Shown: positions 35,455 to 45,279 of the stretch, in pieces
Layout of the letters: the number at the start of each line of letters is the position of its first letter
Position numbering within the stretch: position 1 is the stretch's first letter
Assembly (NCBI GenBank): GCA_937898685.1
Contig: CALEJT010000033.1
Span: forward strand, 1 to 64,000
DNA from: an uncultured Gammaproteobacteria bacterium
GTDB lineage: Bacteria > Pseudomonadota > Gammaproteobacteria > Pseudomonadales > Pseudohongiellaceae
DNA: 64,000 bases
Direction: 5' to 3'
Program-made: the position numbers and the translations under genes
The notes under the pieces: generated by a model
The model's database searches: none
What the model saw: only the letters and a program-made list of their open reading frames with translations
Told to the model about the DNA's origin: nothing

Positions 35455-35750
35455 GTCGTCTTATTCCATGTACTTGCTGTTCATTCGATTCAGCGCCACG
35501 TTCAATGAAGCGTTCGTAGGTTGGCGGTGAACGCGGCGAACCCGACGGGCGATCTTCAAACACCAATGCGTTGGCTATTTCCGCGGGGCTGCTATGTGAG
35601 ATCAACCGGCCCAACACCATCTTGCTCGAGCGCCTCTGCCTTCGAGCGACCTCCTTGCCTGGGTTCCATCTTCAGCATCCCACGGTGAGGTGCGCTGCGC
35701 TCATCGCCAGCCTACGACTACTTACTCATGGTGGAAGAGGAACGTGGTAC
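35455..35750. repeat. gap with a pair of inverted REP-like units
   Basis: No gene. CGTAGGTTGGCGGTGAAC at 35515-35532 (unit to 35549) faces an inverted partner at 35678-35716 ending CATCGCCAGCCTACG. The two arms could pair over about 130 bp. The family is the same as at 20.6, 36.5 and 41.8 kb. Confidence 0.6.
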
Positions 35751-36416
35751 TCAGACAAATCTTCCATTCTGCAGACGCTGTTCGCGCGCGCAGCGCTTGG
35801 CGAGTTCCTCGTTGTGCGTCACGAACAGCATCGTCATGCGATGTTCCTTCACCAGGTCGAAGATCATGTCGGAGACATAGGCTCCGGTCTTGTTGTCGAG
35901 GTTGCCGGTGGGTTCGTCGGCCAGAAGGATGGCGGGCCGCACGACCATGGCGCGCGCGATCGCCACGCGCTGGCATTCACCACCACTCATCTGATGCGGG
36001 AAGTGTTCCTTGCGTTTGCCGAGGCCCACCTGTTCCAACGCGACTTCGGCCTTGGCAGTGGCATCGGGATCGCGGAAGAGATCGAGCGGCAGAGAGACGT
36101 TCTCGAGCGCGGTCAGGTGCGACATCAAATGGAATTGCTGGAAGATGATGCCGATGTTGCGGGCGCGGAATTGCGCGAGTTCGGCTTCGCTGAGCGTGTG
36201 CAGGTTCTGACCGTTGAGCACGATGGAACCGGAAGTGGGCGTGTCGAGCCCGGCCAACAGGGTGAGCAGCGTCGACTTGCCGCTGCCGGATTGCCCCAAG
36301 ATGGCGACGCTTTCGCCTTGCGCCACCTGCAGATTGAGTGACTTCAATACTTCCACCGGTTCGCCATGACCGGCGCCGGGGAAGGTCTTACAGAGATCGG
36401 TGACTTCGAGAATCAT
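35751..36416 (-). CDS. YbbA/LolD-like ABC transporter ATP-binding protein
   Basis: A 221-residue ATPase subunit. Walker A is GQSGSGKST, the Q-loop is IIFQQFHL, the signature is MSGGECQRVAIARA and Walker B is ILLADEPTGNLD; the H-loop is in FVTHNEELA. The GECQR and GNLD patterns place it in the MacB/LolD (type VII) group, which works with FtsX-type permeases, and it pairs with the permease at 32899-35454. The ATG at 36416 was chosen; TTG/GTG codons at 36437 and 36431 would add a few residues. Likely role: release of a lipoprotein or lipid-like substrate from the inner membrane, but no substrate is shown. Confidence 0.88.
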   Translation of the reverse strand: MILEVTDLCKTFPGAGHGEPVEVLKSLNLQVAQGESVAILGQSGSGKSTLLTLLAGLDTPTSGSIVLNGQNLHTLSEAELAQFRARNIGIIFQQFHLMSHLTALENVSLPLDLFRDPDATAKAEVALEQVGLGKRKEHFPHQMSGGECQRVAIARAMVVRPAILLADEPTGNLDNKTGAYVSDMIFDLVKEHRMTMLFVTHNEELAKRCAREQRLQNGRFV

Positions 36417-36804
36417 GAAACAGCCGTCCACTGCCAAAGGCCAGGGAAGATAAAGCAGTGCTCGAGTCCCAACAAGAGAGGCGACTCAAAGCTGTGTATG
36501 TGAACGGCGCGAGACGGGGGGATAACGGATGCTTGGATGTGGGGCAGGTTGGTGCTGAGCGCAGCGAAGCCCAACGGGCTATCTCAGAGCCCTCGGTGAA
36601 TCGAGTCCAAGAACTCCACAAAACGTTGTTTGCCCAACGCAAACATCAGACATCCCATGTTGGGCTTCGTCCTGAGGACCAGCTCCAACCTACGATTGGA
36701 GTGTTGAATGGGTGCAACGATGCGTACGGATAACCGATGTTGGGCTTCGCCCTGAGCTCTCAGCGCCAACCCATGAGGTCTCGGTGCAGGTTGAAAATCT
36801 CAGA
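36417..36804. repeat. gap with three REP-like hairpin units
   Basis: No gene. Three units of the same family occur: 36545-36578 (GGTTGGTGCTGAGCGCAGCG onward, forward), 36653-36695 (reverse, ending CCAACCTACG) and 36735-36775 (reverse, ending GCGCCAACCCATG). Adjacent forward/reverse units can pair as in BIME-type arrays. Confidence 0.65.
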
Positions 36805-36844
36805 CAAAAAAAACCGCGGAGGGCCTAGGGGCGCCGTCCGCGGC
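36805..36844 (-). terminator. katG terminator
   Basis: On the minus strand CCGCGGA...TCCGCGG (outer 7-bp stem, with an inner GGCGCC/GGGCC-rich section) is followed by eight Ts, 17 bp after the katG stop. Confidence 0.9.
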
Positions 36845-36860
36845 AAGGAGGGGGTTCAGA

Positions 36861-39224
<2,364 letters not shown>

Positions 39225-39349
39225 CTACAACTTATGCCAACTTTGGCAGAACGTGCTTGGAGCTATGCGCCATCCTCGATTGCGCGATGGAGCACAGAGC
39301 TGGTTGATGCAGGGTGGGTTTTATTTCTGAATTGATCGTTCCTGAAAGC

Positions 39350-39979
39350 TCAGGAAGAGGGAATCAGCGGCTGCAGGAACTCCCACACCAGGTCGGCCAC
39401 GATGCGCGTGCCTTCGGCGTTGGGATGGATCCCGTCGCCTTGATTCAGTTCGGGCACGGCAGCGACGCCTTCGAGCAGGAAGGGCAGGAAAGGCAGCTGA
39501 TATTCCTCGGCGAGACGCGGGAAAACCGCGGCGAAGGCTTCGGTGTATTCGGGGCCCATGTTGGGTGGAATCAACATGCCGGCGAGAGCCACCTGGATGT
39601 CGTTGGCCTGCGCAAACTCGATGGCATCGCGCAGGTTCTTTTCCATTTCCTTGACGTCGAGTCCGCGCAGACCGTCATTGGCGCCGAGTGCCAGCAACAT
39701 GAGGTCGGGTTTGGCGCGTGCGAACCAGCGCAGACGACTGAGCGCGCTGGCGGAGGTGGAGCCGCTGACACCACCATTGATCACCTTGATGTCGGTGCGG
39801 CCTTGTTCCTTGAAACGGGATTCGATCAGGCTGGGAAACGATTGGCCTTCATCGAGGCCCAAACCTTCGGTGAGGGAATCACCGAGGAAGAGGATGGTGA
39901 ACTGCTCGTCCTGTTGCGCCAGGAGCGGCATGCAAACCAACGCAAAAGCCATGCAAAACAGGGAAAGAAGACGTCGCAT
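39350..39979 (-). CDS. TesA-like GDSL esterase/thioesterase
   Basis: A 209-residue SGNH hydrolase with a signal peptide (about 1-21, ending PLLAQ). Block I is LGDSLTEGLGL (Ser), block II has the GG in VINGGVSG, block III is LGANDGLRG (Asn) and block V is GDGIHPNAEG (Asp-His). Length and motifs fit TesA, the periplasmic multifunctional acyl-CoA thioesterase I/lysophospholipase L1. In many gammaproteobacteria tesA is adjacent to ybbA-ybbP; here katG lies between them and tesA is on the same strand. It is divergent from fumarase across about 100 bp. Confidence 0.88.
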   Translation of the reverse strand: MRRLLSLFCMAFALVCMPLLAQQDEQFTILFLGDSLTEGLGLDEGQSFPSLIESRFKEQGRTDIKVINGGVSGSTSASALSRLRWFARAKPDLMLLALGANDGLRGLDVKEMEKNLRDAIEFAQANDIQVALAGMLIPPNMGPEYTEAFAAVFPRLAEEYQLPFLPFLLEGVAAVPELNQGDGIHPNAEGTRIVADLVWEFLQPLIPSS

Positions 39980-40034
39980 GAGGGCTCGATCCTTCGTGGG
40001 GCGGGGCTCTGTCGGTAAAGACCCAGAACACCGT

Positions 40035-40042
40035 GCTAGAAT
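40035..40042 (+). promoter_or_regulatory. probable -10 of the fumarase promoter
   Basis: TGCTAGAAT (extended -10, hexamer TAGAAT at 40037-40042) 36 bp upstream of the fumarase ATG, followed by a GC-rich stretch. No good -35 was found. Confidence 0.45.
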
Positions 40043-40078
40043 TCGCCGCCGATTTTAGCCGATAGGGACCTTCCACGC

Positions 40079-41608
40079 ATGACCATCATTCGCCAGGACG
40101 ACGTGATCCAAAGCGTCGCCGATGCCCTGCAGTTCATTTCGTACTATCACCCGCTCGATTTCATCCAGGCCGTGCACCGCGCGTGGCAACGCGAAGAGTC
40201 GCAGGCCGCCAAGGATGCAATGGCGCAGATCTTGATCAACTCGCGCATGTGCGCCGAAGGCCATCGCCCGATCTGTCAGGACACCGGCATCGTGACCGTG
40301 TTCGTCAACGTGGGCATGAACGTGCGTTTCGAAGGCACGCTGGATCTGGAAAGCATGATCAACGAGGGCGTGCGTCGCGCCTATCTGCATCCGGACAACG
40401 TGCTGCGTGCGTCGATCCTGCGCGATCCTGCCGGTGCGCGTAAGAACACGCGCGACAACACGCCGGCCGTGATCCACACGCGCTTCGTGCCCGGCGACAA
40501 GGTGGAGTTCCAGGTGGCCGCCAAAGGTGGTGGTTCCGAGAACAAGTCCAAGCTGGTGATGCTCAACCCGAGCGACAGCATCGTCGACTGGGTGGTCAAG
40601 ACCGTGCCGACCATGGGGGCCGGCTGGTGTCCGCCCGGCATGTTGGGCATCGGCATCGGTGGTACCGCCGAGAAGGCGATGGTGTTGGCGAAGGAAGCTC
40701 TGATGGATCCCGTCGACATCGACGAGCTGCGGGCACGTGGTCCGCAGAATCGCATCGAAGAGCTGCGTCTGGAGATCATGGACAAGGTGAATGCGCTCGG
40801 CATCGGTGCGCAGGGGCTCGGTGGTTTGACCACCGTGCTCGACGTGAAGATCAAGGATTATCCGACGCACGCCGCTTCCCTGCCGGTGGCGATGATTCCG
40901 AACTGCGCTGCGACGCGTCACGCGCACTTCGTGCTCGATGGTTCCGGCCCCGCCGAACTGCACCCGCCGAAGGTGGAAGATTATCCGCAGATCACCTGGG
41001 ATGTCGGTCCTTCCGCGCGCCGCGTGAATCTCGACACCGTCACTCGCGAAGAGATCGCCACCTGGAAGCCCGGCGAAACGCTGCTGCTGTCCGGTCGCAT
41101 GCTCACCGGCCGCGATGCCGCGCACAAGCGCATGGTCGAGCTCTATCGCAGTGGGCAGGGCTTGCCGGAGGGGGTGGATCTGAAGGGCAAGTTCATCTAC
41201 TACGTGGGTCCAGTCGATCCCGTGCGTGATGAGGTCGTGGGTCCTGCTGGTCCGACCACGGCGACGCGCATGGACAAATTCACCGACGAGATTCTGGAAC
41301 GCACGGGTTTGTTGGGCATGGTCGGCAAAGCCGAGCGTGGCCCTGCTGCGATCGAGGCGATCAAGAAGCACAAGGCCGTGTATCTGATGGCGGTCGGTGG
41401 TGCTGCCTATCTCGTGTCGAAAGCGATTCGCAAAGCCCGCGTCGTGGCCTTCGAAGACCTCGGCATGGAGGCGATCCACGAGTTCGAAGTGGAAGACATG
41501 CCGGTGTCGGTAGCGGTCGACGTCAACGGTGAGTCCGTGCACCAGAGCGGTCCCGAGATCTGGCGCAAGCGCATCGCTGAAGCCGTGCAGGTCGTGGACG
41601 TCAAATAA
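40079..41608 (+). CDS. class I (4Fe-4S) fumarate hydratase
   Basis: An oxygen-sensitive TCA-cycle fumarase of 509 residues with both the N-terminal catalytic and the C-terminal swivel domains. Cysteine motifs for the cluster include SRMCAEGHRPICQDTG, PNCAATRHAHF and a Cys in AGWCPPGM. C-terminal residues such as GGAAYLVSKAIRKARVVAFEDLGMEAIHEF follow the family pattern. It is a single-gene transcription unit with its own -10 box and terminator, divergent from tesA. The L(+)-tartrate dehydratase family is related, but length and full domain content favour fumarase. Confidence 0.94.
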   Translation: MTIIRQDDVIQSVADALQFISYYHPLDFIQAVHRAWQREESQAAKDAMAQILINSRMCAEGHRPICQDTGIVTVFVNVGMNVRFEGTLDLESMINEGVRRAYLHPDNVLRASILRDPAGARKNTRDNTPAVIHTRFVPGDKVEFQVAAKGGGSENKSKLVMLNPSDSIVDWVVKTVPTMGAGWCPPGMLGIGIGGTAEKAMVLAKEALMDPVDIDELRARGPQNRIEELRLEIMDKVNALGIGAQGLGGLTTVLDVKIKDYPTHAASLPVAMIPNCAATRHAHFVLDGSGPAELHPPKVEDYPQITWDVGPSARRVNLDTVTREEIATWKPGETLLLSGRMLTGRDAAHKRMVELYRSGQGLPEGVDLKGKFIYYVGPVDPVRDEVVGPAGPTTATRMDKFTDEILERTGLLGMVGKAERGPAAIEAIKKHKAVYLMAVGGAAYLVSKAIRKARVVAFEDLGMEAIHEFEVEDMPVSVAVDVNGESVHQSGPEIWRKRIAEAVQVVDVK

Positions 41609-41622
41609 CTTTCCCTTCTCTG

Positions 41623-41663
41623 CGAGATGAGCCTCATGACCTGGGGCTCATCTCGTTGCTTCT
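41623..41663 (+). terminator. fumarase terminator
   Basis: Perfect 11-bp stem CGAGATGAGCC/GGCTCATCTCG with an 11-nt loop, followed by TTGCTTCTC, 14 bp after the stop. Confidence 0.8.
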
Positions 41664-41770
41664 CTGGTTACCTCTACTCATCAGCCAAGCAGTAAGGCGT
41701 GGCCTGGTGGTGCTGTGAGTTCGGCATCGCAGATTGGTACTCGTCGAGTGCAGTGGAAAATGTTTCGTGT

Positions 41771-41868
41771 GTTGGACCTCACGCAGTGAAGCCCAACAAG
41801 CGATCTTGCAGTTCAACCTTGTGTTCGATAGCCCATGTTGAGCTTCGCGCGTACTGCGCGTCTCAGCC
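41771..41868 (+). repeat. REP-like repeat related to the block at 20.3 kb
   Basis: GCCCAACAAGCG, TTCAACCTTGT, AGCCCATGTTGAGCTTCGCG and TGCGCG occur in the same order as at 20305-20380. It belongs to the same hairpin repeat family. Confidence 0.6.
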
Positions 41869-41924
41869 TGACCTTCGGTTCCTCATTCCTCCAGTGCGAT
41901 TGGGTTTGCGCGATTGCTGATCGA

Positions 41925-42040
41925 GCGATTCTCTGTGGTGGTGTCCTCGTAAGGACGCTCGATGCCACGGACGGTCGAGCGCGAGACTACAGGGATGTAT
42001 TCATGCCGCTCCTGGAGAGGATGCCACCACAGAGAATCGC
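41925..42040 (+). repeat. 116-bp element with 24-bp terminal inverted repeats
   Basis: The ends GCGATTCTCTGTGGTGGTGTCCTC (41925-41948) and its near-complement at 42017-42040 match at 22 of 24 positions. The interior (GGACGCTCGA, GACGG, TCGAGCGCGAG, CAGGGATG, TTCATGCCG) parallels the first module of the composite repeat at 31301-31401 read on its minus strand. It is non-coding. Confidence 0.65.
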
Positions 42041-42067
42041 GGATGCACCTTCGCTATGAAAGACGAA

Positions 42068-42093
42068 GCCCCGATCACTTGCGTGATCGAGGC
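42068..42093 (-). terminator. terminator of the TonB receptor gene
   Basis: GCCTCGATCAC/GTGATCGGGGC hairpin on the minus strand with loop GCAA, followed by TTCGTCTTTC, 29 bp after the stop. Confidence 0.65.
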
Positions 42094-42122
42094 TGCGGCG
42101 ACGAGCGCGAAGGCGCTGACGT

Positions 42123-44939
42123 TTACAGCGACTCCATTCTCCAGTTGAACCCTACACGGAACACGCGACCACGGGCCTCGTAGATGTTGCTGGTGGTCGT
42201 GGTCTGCACGCCGTGACGCAGCGGATCTTCTTCATCGAATACGTTGATGACGGTGAAGGTGAGATCGGCATCGGCGAAGGGCAGGGTGTAACCGTAGGTG
42301 AGGTCGAGGGTATGGAAGTCGGTTTCCTCGGTGAGATTGTTGTTGGCGTTGGGCGCGTCGTTGACGAGCTTCGACACGTAGCGCCAGGTGGCGCGTGCCA
42401 TGTGGGCATCACGACGCCAATCGAGCTGCACGTTGCCGCGCCACTCGGGGTTGGGTGACCCGAAGGTCGACATGTTGTAGCTGCCGACGCCATCGACCAC
42501 GCGACCCTGCACGTCCATCTCGTATTTCTCGGTCCACGAACCGATCAAACGTGCCCGCCACTCACTGCCGAGCGCTTCGAAGTCATAGGTGAAGCTGAAG
42601 TCCACGCCGGAGGTGTTCTGGAAGGATTGGTTGATGTAGGTGGTGGTGAAGAGCTGGACGTCGAAGCCCGACATGCAGTCGAGCGGACGCGGGTTGGTGG
42701 GCGTTGCCGGCGGGAACCAGCGTCCGGTGACTTCACACACTTCGTTCGGTGCACCATCACGCAACTGGATGCGCGGGTCGGTGATGAAGCCGTCGGCGCG
42801 GTCGAGCAGCAGGATGGTCTGCGAGTTCTCCTGCGTGATCAGATCCTTGAACTTCACGCTCCAGTAGTTGATGTCCACCGAGAAGTTGTCGGTGAGGTCC
42901 CAGGTGAAACCGGCCGTCCAGTTGTCGGAGGTTTCGGCCTTGAGGTTGCGGTTGCCGACGAGCAGGCCGCGGGCGTTGATGGTGTCGCCGCCGATCGGAT
43001 CGGTGGTGGCACCACCGGGGCCGATGCCGAACATCTGGATTTCGCCGGGCTGACGGAACGAGGTACCGGCGGAGGCGCGCAGATAGAGGCCTTCGCGCGG
43101 CGTGATCAGGATGCCGACCTTGGGATCGAGCGAATCCATGCTGCCGGTGTCTTCGTAGCGCGCAGCCAGCTGTATTTCGAGCATGTCGCTCGGATACATC
43201 ACCAGTTCGCTGAATACCGCATCGGTGGAGCGCTCGCCGCTGAAATCGAGATAGGCGGTGGCGCCGTTGAAGGCCCAGTTGCCGGCCTGTTCGCTCAGCG
43301 AATCCCAATCCTGCTTGAACTTCTGCTCGCGGCGATGGATGCCGAGCGCGATGCCGGTGGTGCCGCCCGCCATTTCCCACAGATCGCCGGTGACGACGAA
43401 GTCGTAGGTGCGCAGTTCGCCCGAATCGTTGGTGGTGCGACCGCCGGTCATCCAGCGCGTGAGCTCGGGATCGTTGTAGTGAGGATCACTCGGATTGGCG
43501 AGGAAGTTGTTGGCGAATGGGTTCCAGAATTTGCAGTTACCGACGCCGCGATTTTCCGGCACGTTGGCGTTGCAGTTCGGTCCGCCGAAACCGTTCAGCG
43601 CCTTGTTCAAGCGATCGACGATGGTATCGGTGCTGCTGAAGAAGGTGTCGTTCCACGAGTTCGAGAATGAGGCCTGCCAATCCCAACCGGAATCACCGAA
43701 GCTGCCACGCAGACGCGCCGCGAAGCGATAGGTGTCCTGCGAGGTGGTGTGCGTGTTGGAGGGACCACCAGCCGGACTCATCACGCGGCCGCGGAAACGA
43801 TAGCCACCGATGTTGGGATCGTTGGCCGGGTTGGGGAAGTTCGGATTCATGCGCACGGCTTCGAGCACGCCGGGGTTGTCCACCGGTACGAAGCCGAAGC
43901 TGGTCACACCGGCAGGCGTGACGTAACCGAAGGGAATGTCGTAGCGCGTACGGGCGAAGCCGAACTCGAACTCGCCACGCAGCGTGTTGTTGAATTCGTG
44001 CGTCAGCACCGACAGACCCACGATGCGTTCGGACTCGGGCTGCAGCGCGCGGTTCAGCGCGTTGAACATCAGACATTGGTTGCCGGCGGGCGTGACTTCG
44101 CCGGCGGCAAGACCACCACCGATCTGGTCGCTGCCGCAGAGCGGATCGGGCACGGTTTGCGTGGCGGGGCGCAAGGTGCCGTTGACGTTCTGGATCTGGA
44201 AGGTCGCGGGGTTGCCGAAGCCGGAGGTGAGACCGAGACGTAGACGCGCGTCGTCGTAGCGATCCTCCACCAGCAGGATTTCGGTGGTGGCGTAGTCGAG
44301 GCCTGCGACGACGTGCGTGCGATCGCTGCCGCCGCCGAGAATGATGCCGATGTTCATGTCGGGACGCGAACCCTGCACGTCCTGAATCTTCTGTGCTTCG
44401 GTGCGGATCTCGATGCCTTCGAAGTCATTGCGCGTGATGAAGTTGGCCACACCAGCCACAGCGTCGGAGCCGTAGAGAGCGGAAGAACCGTCGGTGACGA
44501 GTTCCACGCGCTCGACCATGATCGACGGTGCGAGGTTGTTGATGTCGACGAAGCCGTAGCCTCCGTCACTGGTCTGGCGCCCACCGTTGAGCAGCACCAG
44601 GGTAGCGCGTGGACCGAGACCACGCAGGTTGATGGTGGCGGTGGGTGTGTTGCCGCCGTTCATGCCGCCTTGTTGGGTGTTGATGGTGGAGGTGGAGCCG
44701 ATGCTCTGAGGCAGGTTCTTAAACACCTCCGCGATGGAGCCGCGCTGTTCGAGACGTAGATCTTCGTTGTTGATGACGGTGACCGGTTGTGGCCGGTCGA
44801 CGGGACGCTCGATGAACGAGCCTGTGACGAAGACTTCTTCGATGGCATCCGCCGCAAGTGCGCTACCTCCGTAGGCGGTACTGCATAGTGCGATTGCGAC
44901 TGCCAATTTGTTGCCATGAAACAGGCGACGCTGATTCAT
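42123..44939 (-). CDS. TonB-dependent outer-membrane receptor
   Basis: A 938-residue receptor with a signal peptide (about 1-29, ending GSALAAD). The TonB-box-like EEVFVTGS is followed by a plug domain (QPVTVINNEDLRLEQRGSIA, GLGPRATLVLLNGGRQ, VERVELVTDGSSALYGSDA) and a 22-strand-type barrel ending in FRVGFNWRM. The plug sequence GPRATLVLLNG...SALYGSDAVAGV is typical of large gammaproteobacterial receptors for unknown organic ligands. It lacks the N-terminal extension of the Oar-like receptor at 26.2 kb. It is divergent from the PQQ dehydrogenase, and its 5' leader holds a terminator-like hairpin. Co-regulation with the dehydrogenase and two-component genes is plausible but unproved. Confidence 0.92.
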   Translation of the reverse strand: MNQRRLFHGNKLAVAIALCSTAYGGSALAADAIEEVFVTGSFIERPVDRPQPVTVINNEDLRLEQRGSIAEVFKNLPQSIGSTSTINTQQGGMNGGNTPTATINLRGLGPRATLVLLNGGRQTSDGGYGFVDINNLAPSIMVERVELVTDGSSALYGSDAVAGVANFITRNDFEGIEIRTEAQKIQDVQGSRPDMNIGIILGGGSDRTHVVAGLDYATTEILLVEDRYDDARLRLGLTSGFGNPATFQIQNVNGTLRPATQTVPDPLCGSDQIGGGLAAGEVTPAGNQCLMFNALNRALQPESERIVGLSVLTHEFNNTLRGEFEFGFARTRYDIPFGYVTPAGVTSFGFVPVDNPGVLEAVRMNPNFPNPANDPNIGGYRFRGRVMSPAGGPSNTHTTSQDTYRFAARLRGSFGDSGWDWQASFSNSWNDTFFSSTDTIVDRLNKALNGFGGPNCNANVPENRGVGNCKFWNPFANNFLANPSDPHYNDPELTRWMTGGRTTNDSGELRTYDFVVTGDLWEMAGGTTGIALGIHRREQKFKQDWDSLSEQAGNWAFNGATAYLDFSGERSTDAVFSELVMYPSDMLEIQLAARYEDTGSMDSLDPKVGILITPREGLYLRASAGTSFRQPGEIQMFGIGPGGATTDPIGGDTINARGLLVGNRNLKAETSDNWTAGFTWDLTDNFSVDINYWSVKFKDLITQENSQTILLLDRADGFITDPRIQLRDGAPNEVCEVTGRWFPPATPTNPRPLDCMSGFDVQLFTTTYINQSFQNTSGVDFSFTYDFEALGSEWRARLIGSWTEKYEMDVQGRVVDGVGSYNMSTFGSPNPEWRGNVQLDWRRDAHMARATWRYVSKLVNDAPNANNNLTEETDFHTLDLTYGYTLPFADADLTFTVINVFDEEDPLRHGVQTTTTSNIYEARGRVFRVGFNWRMESL

Positions 44940-45022
44940 AGTTTTTCCCCTCTTTTACTTGTGGAATGTCGAGGGCAATGCGGAACTACGCCCGAATTTT
45001 TGGTCGCGACAGAGCAGAAAAA

Positions 45023-45060
45023 CTCATGCCGCGATCGCAAGTGCACGATCACGGCATGAG
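45023..45060 (-). promoter_or_regulatory. attenuator-like hairpin in the TonB-receptor leader
   Basis: Arms CTCATGCCGCGATCG and CGATCACGGCATGAG (14 of 15 pairs) around an 8-nt loop are followed on the minus strand by TTTTTCTG, 83 bp before the receptor ATG. A possible promoter (TTGCAA...TACTAT, about 45083-45112) lies upstream. No minus-strand gene upstream needs a terminator here, so an attenuator or regulatory leader is a reasonable reading. Confidence 0.5.
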
Positions 45061-45279
45061 CGCTCCCCTCTGAAGTTGCGGACGATAGTAGTTCGCAAGC
45101 AATCATTGCAAGAACCATCCAGATCAATTTCGCTCGGTATTTACCGAGATGAAACACGTTTAGAACCAGCCCGTTCGGTTCGTCTTTGCAAAGCCGTGCT
45201 AAGATCGCGCGCCAGGGGACCAGCCTGCTGCCTCGCCTCAGCACAGAAAAAACACCAACAAAAAAGAAGGAATTCATGC

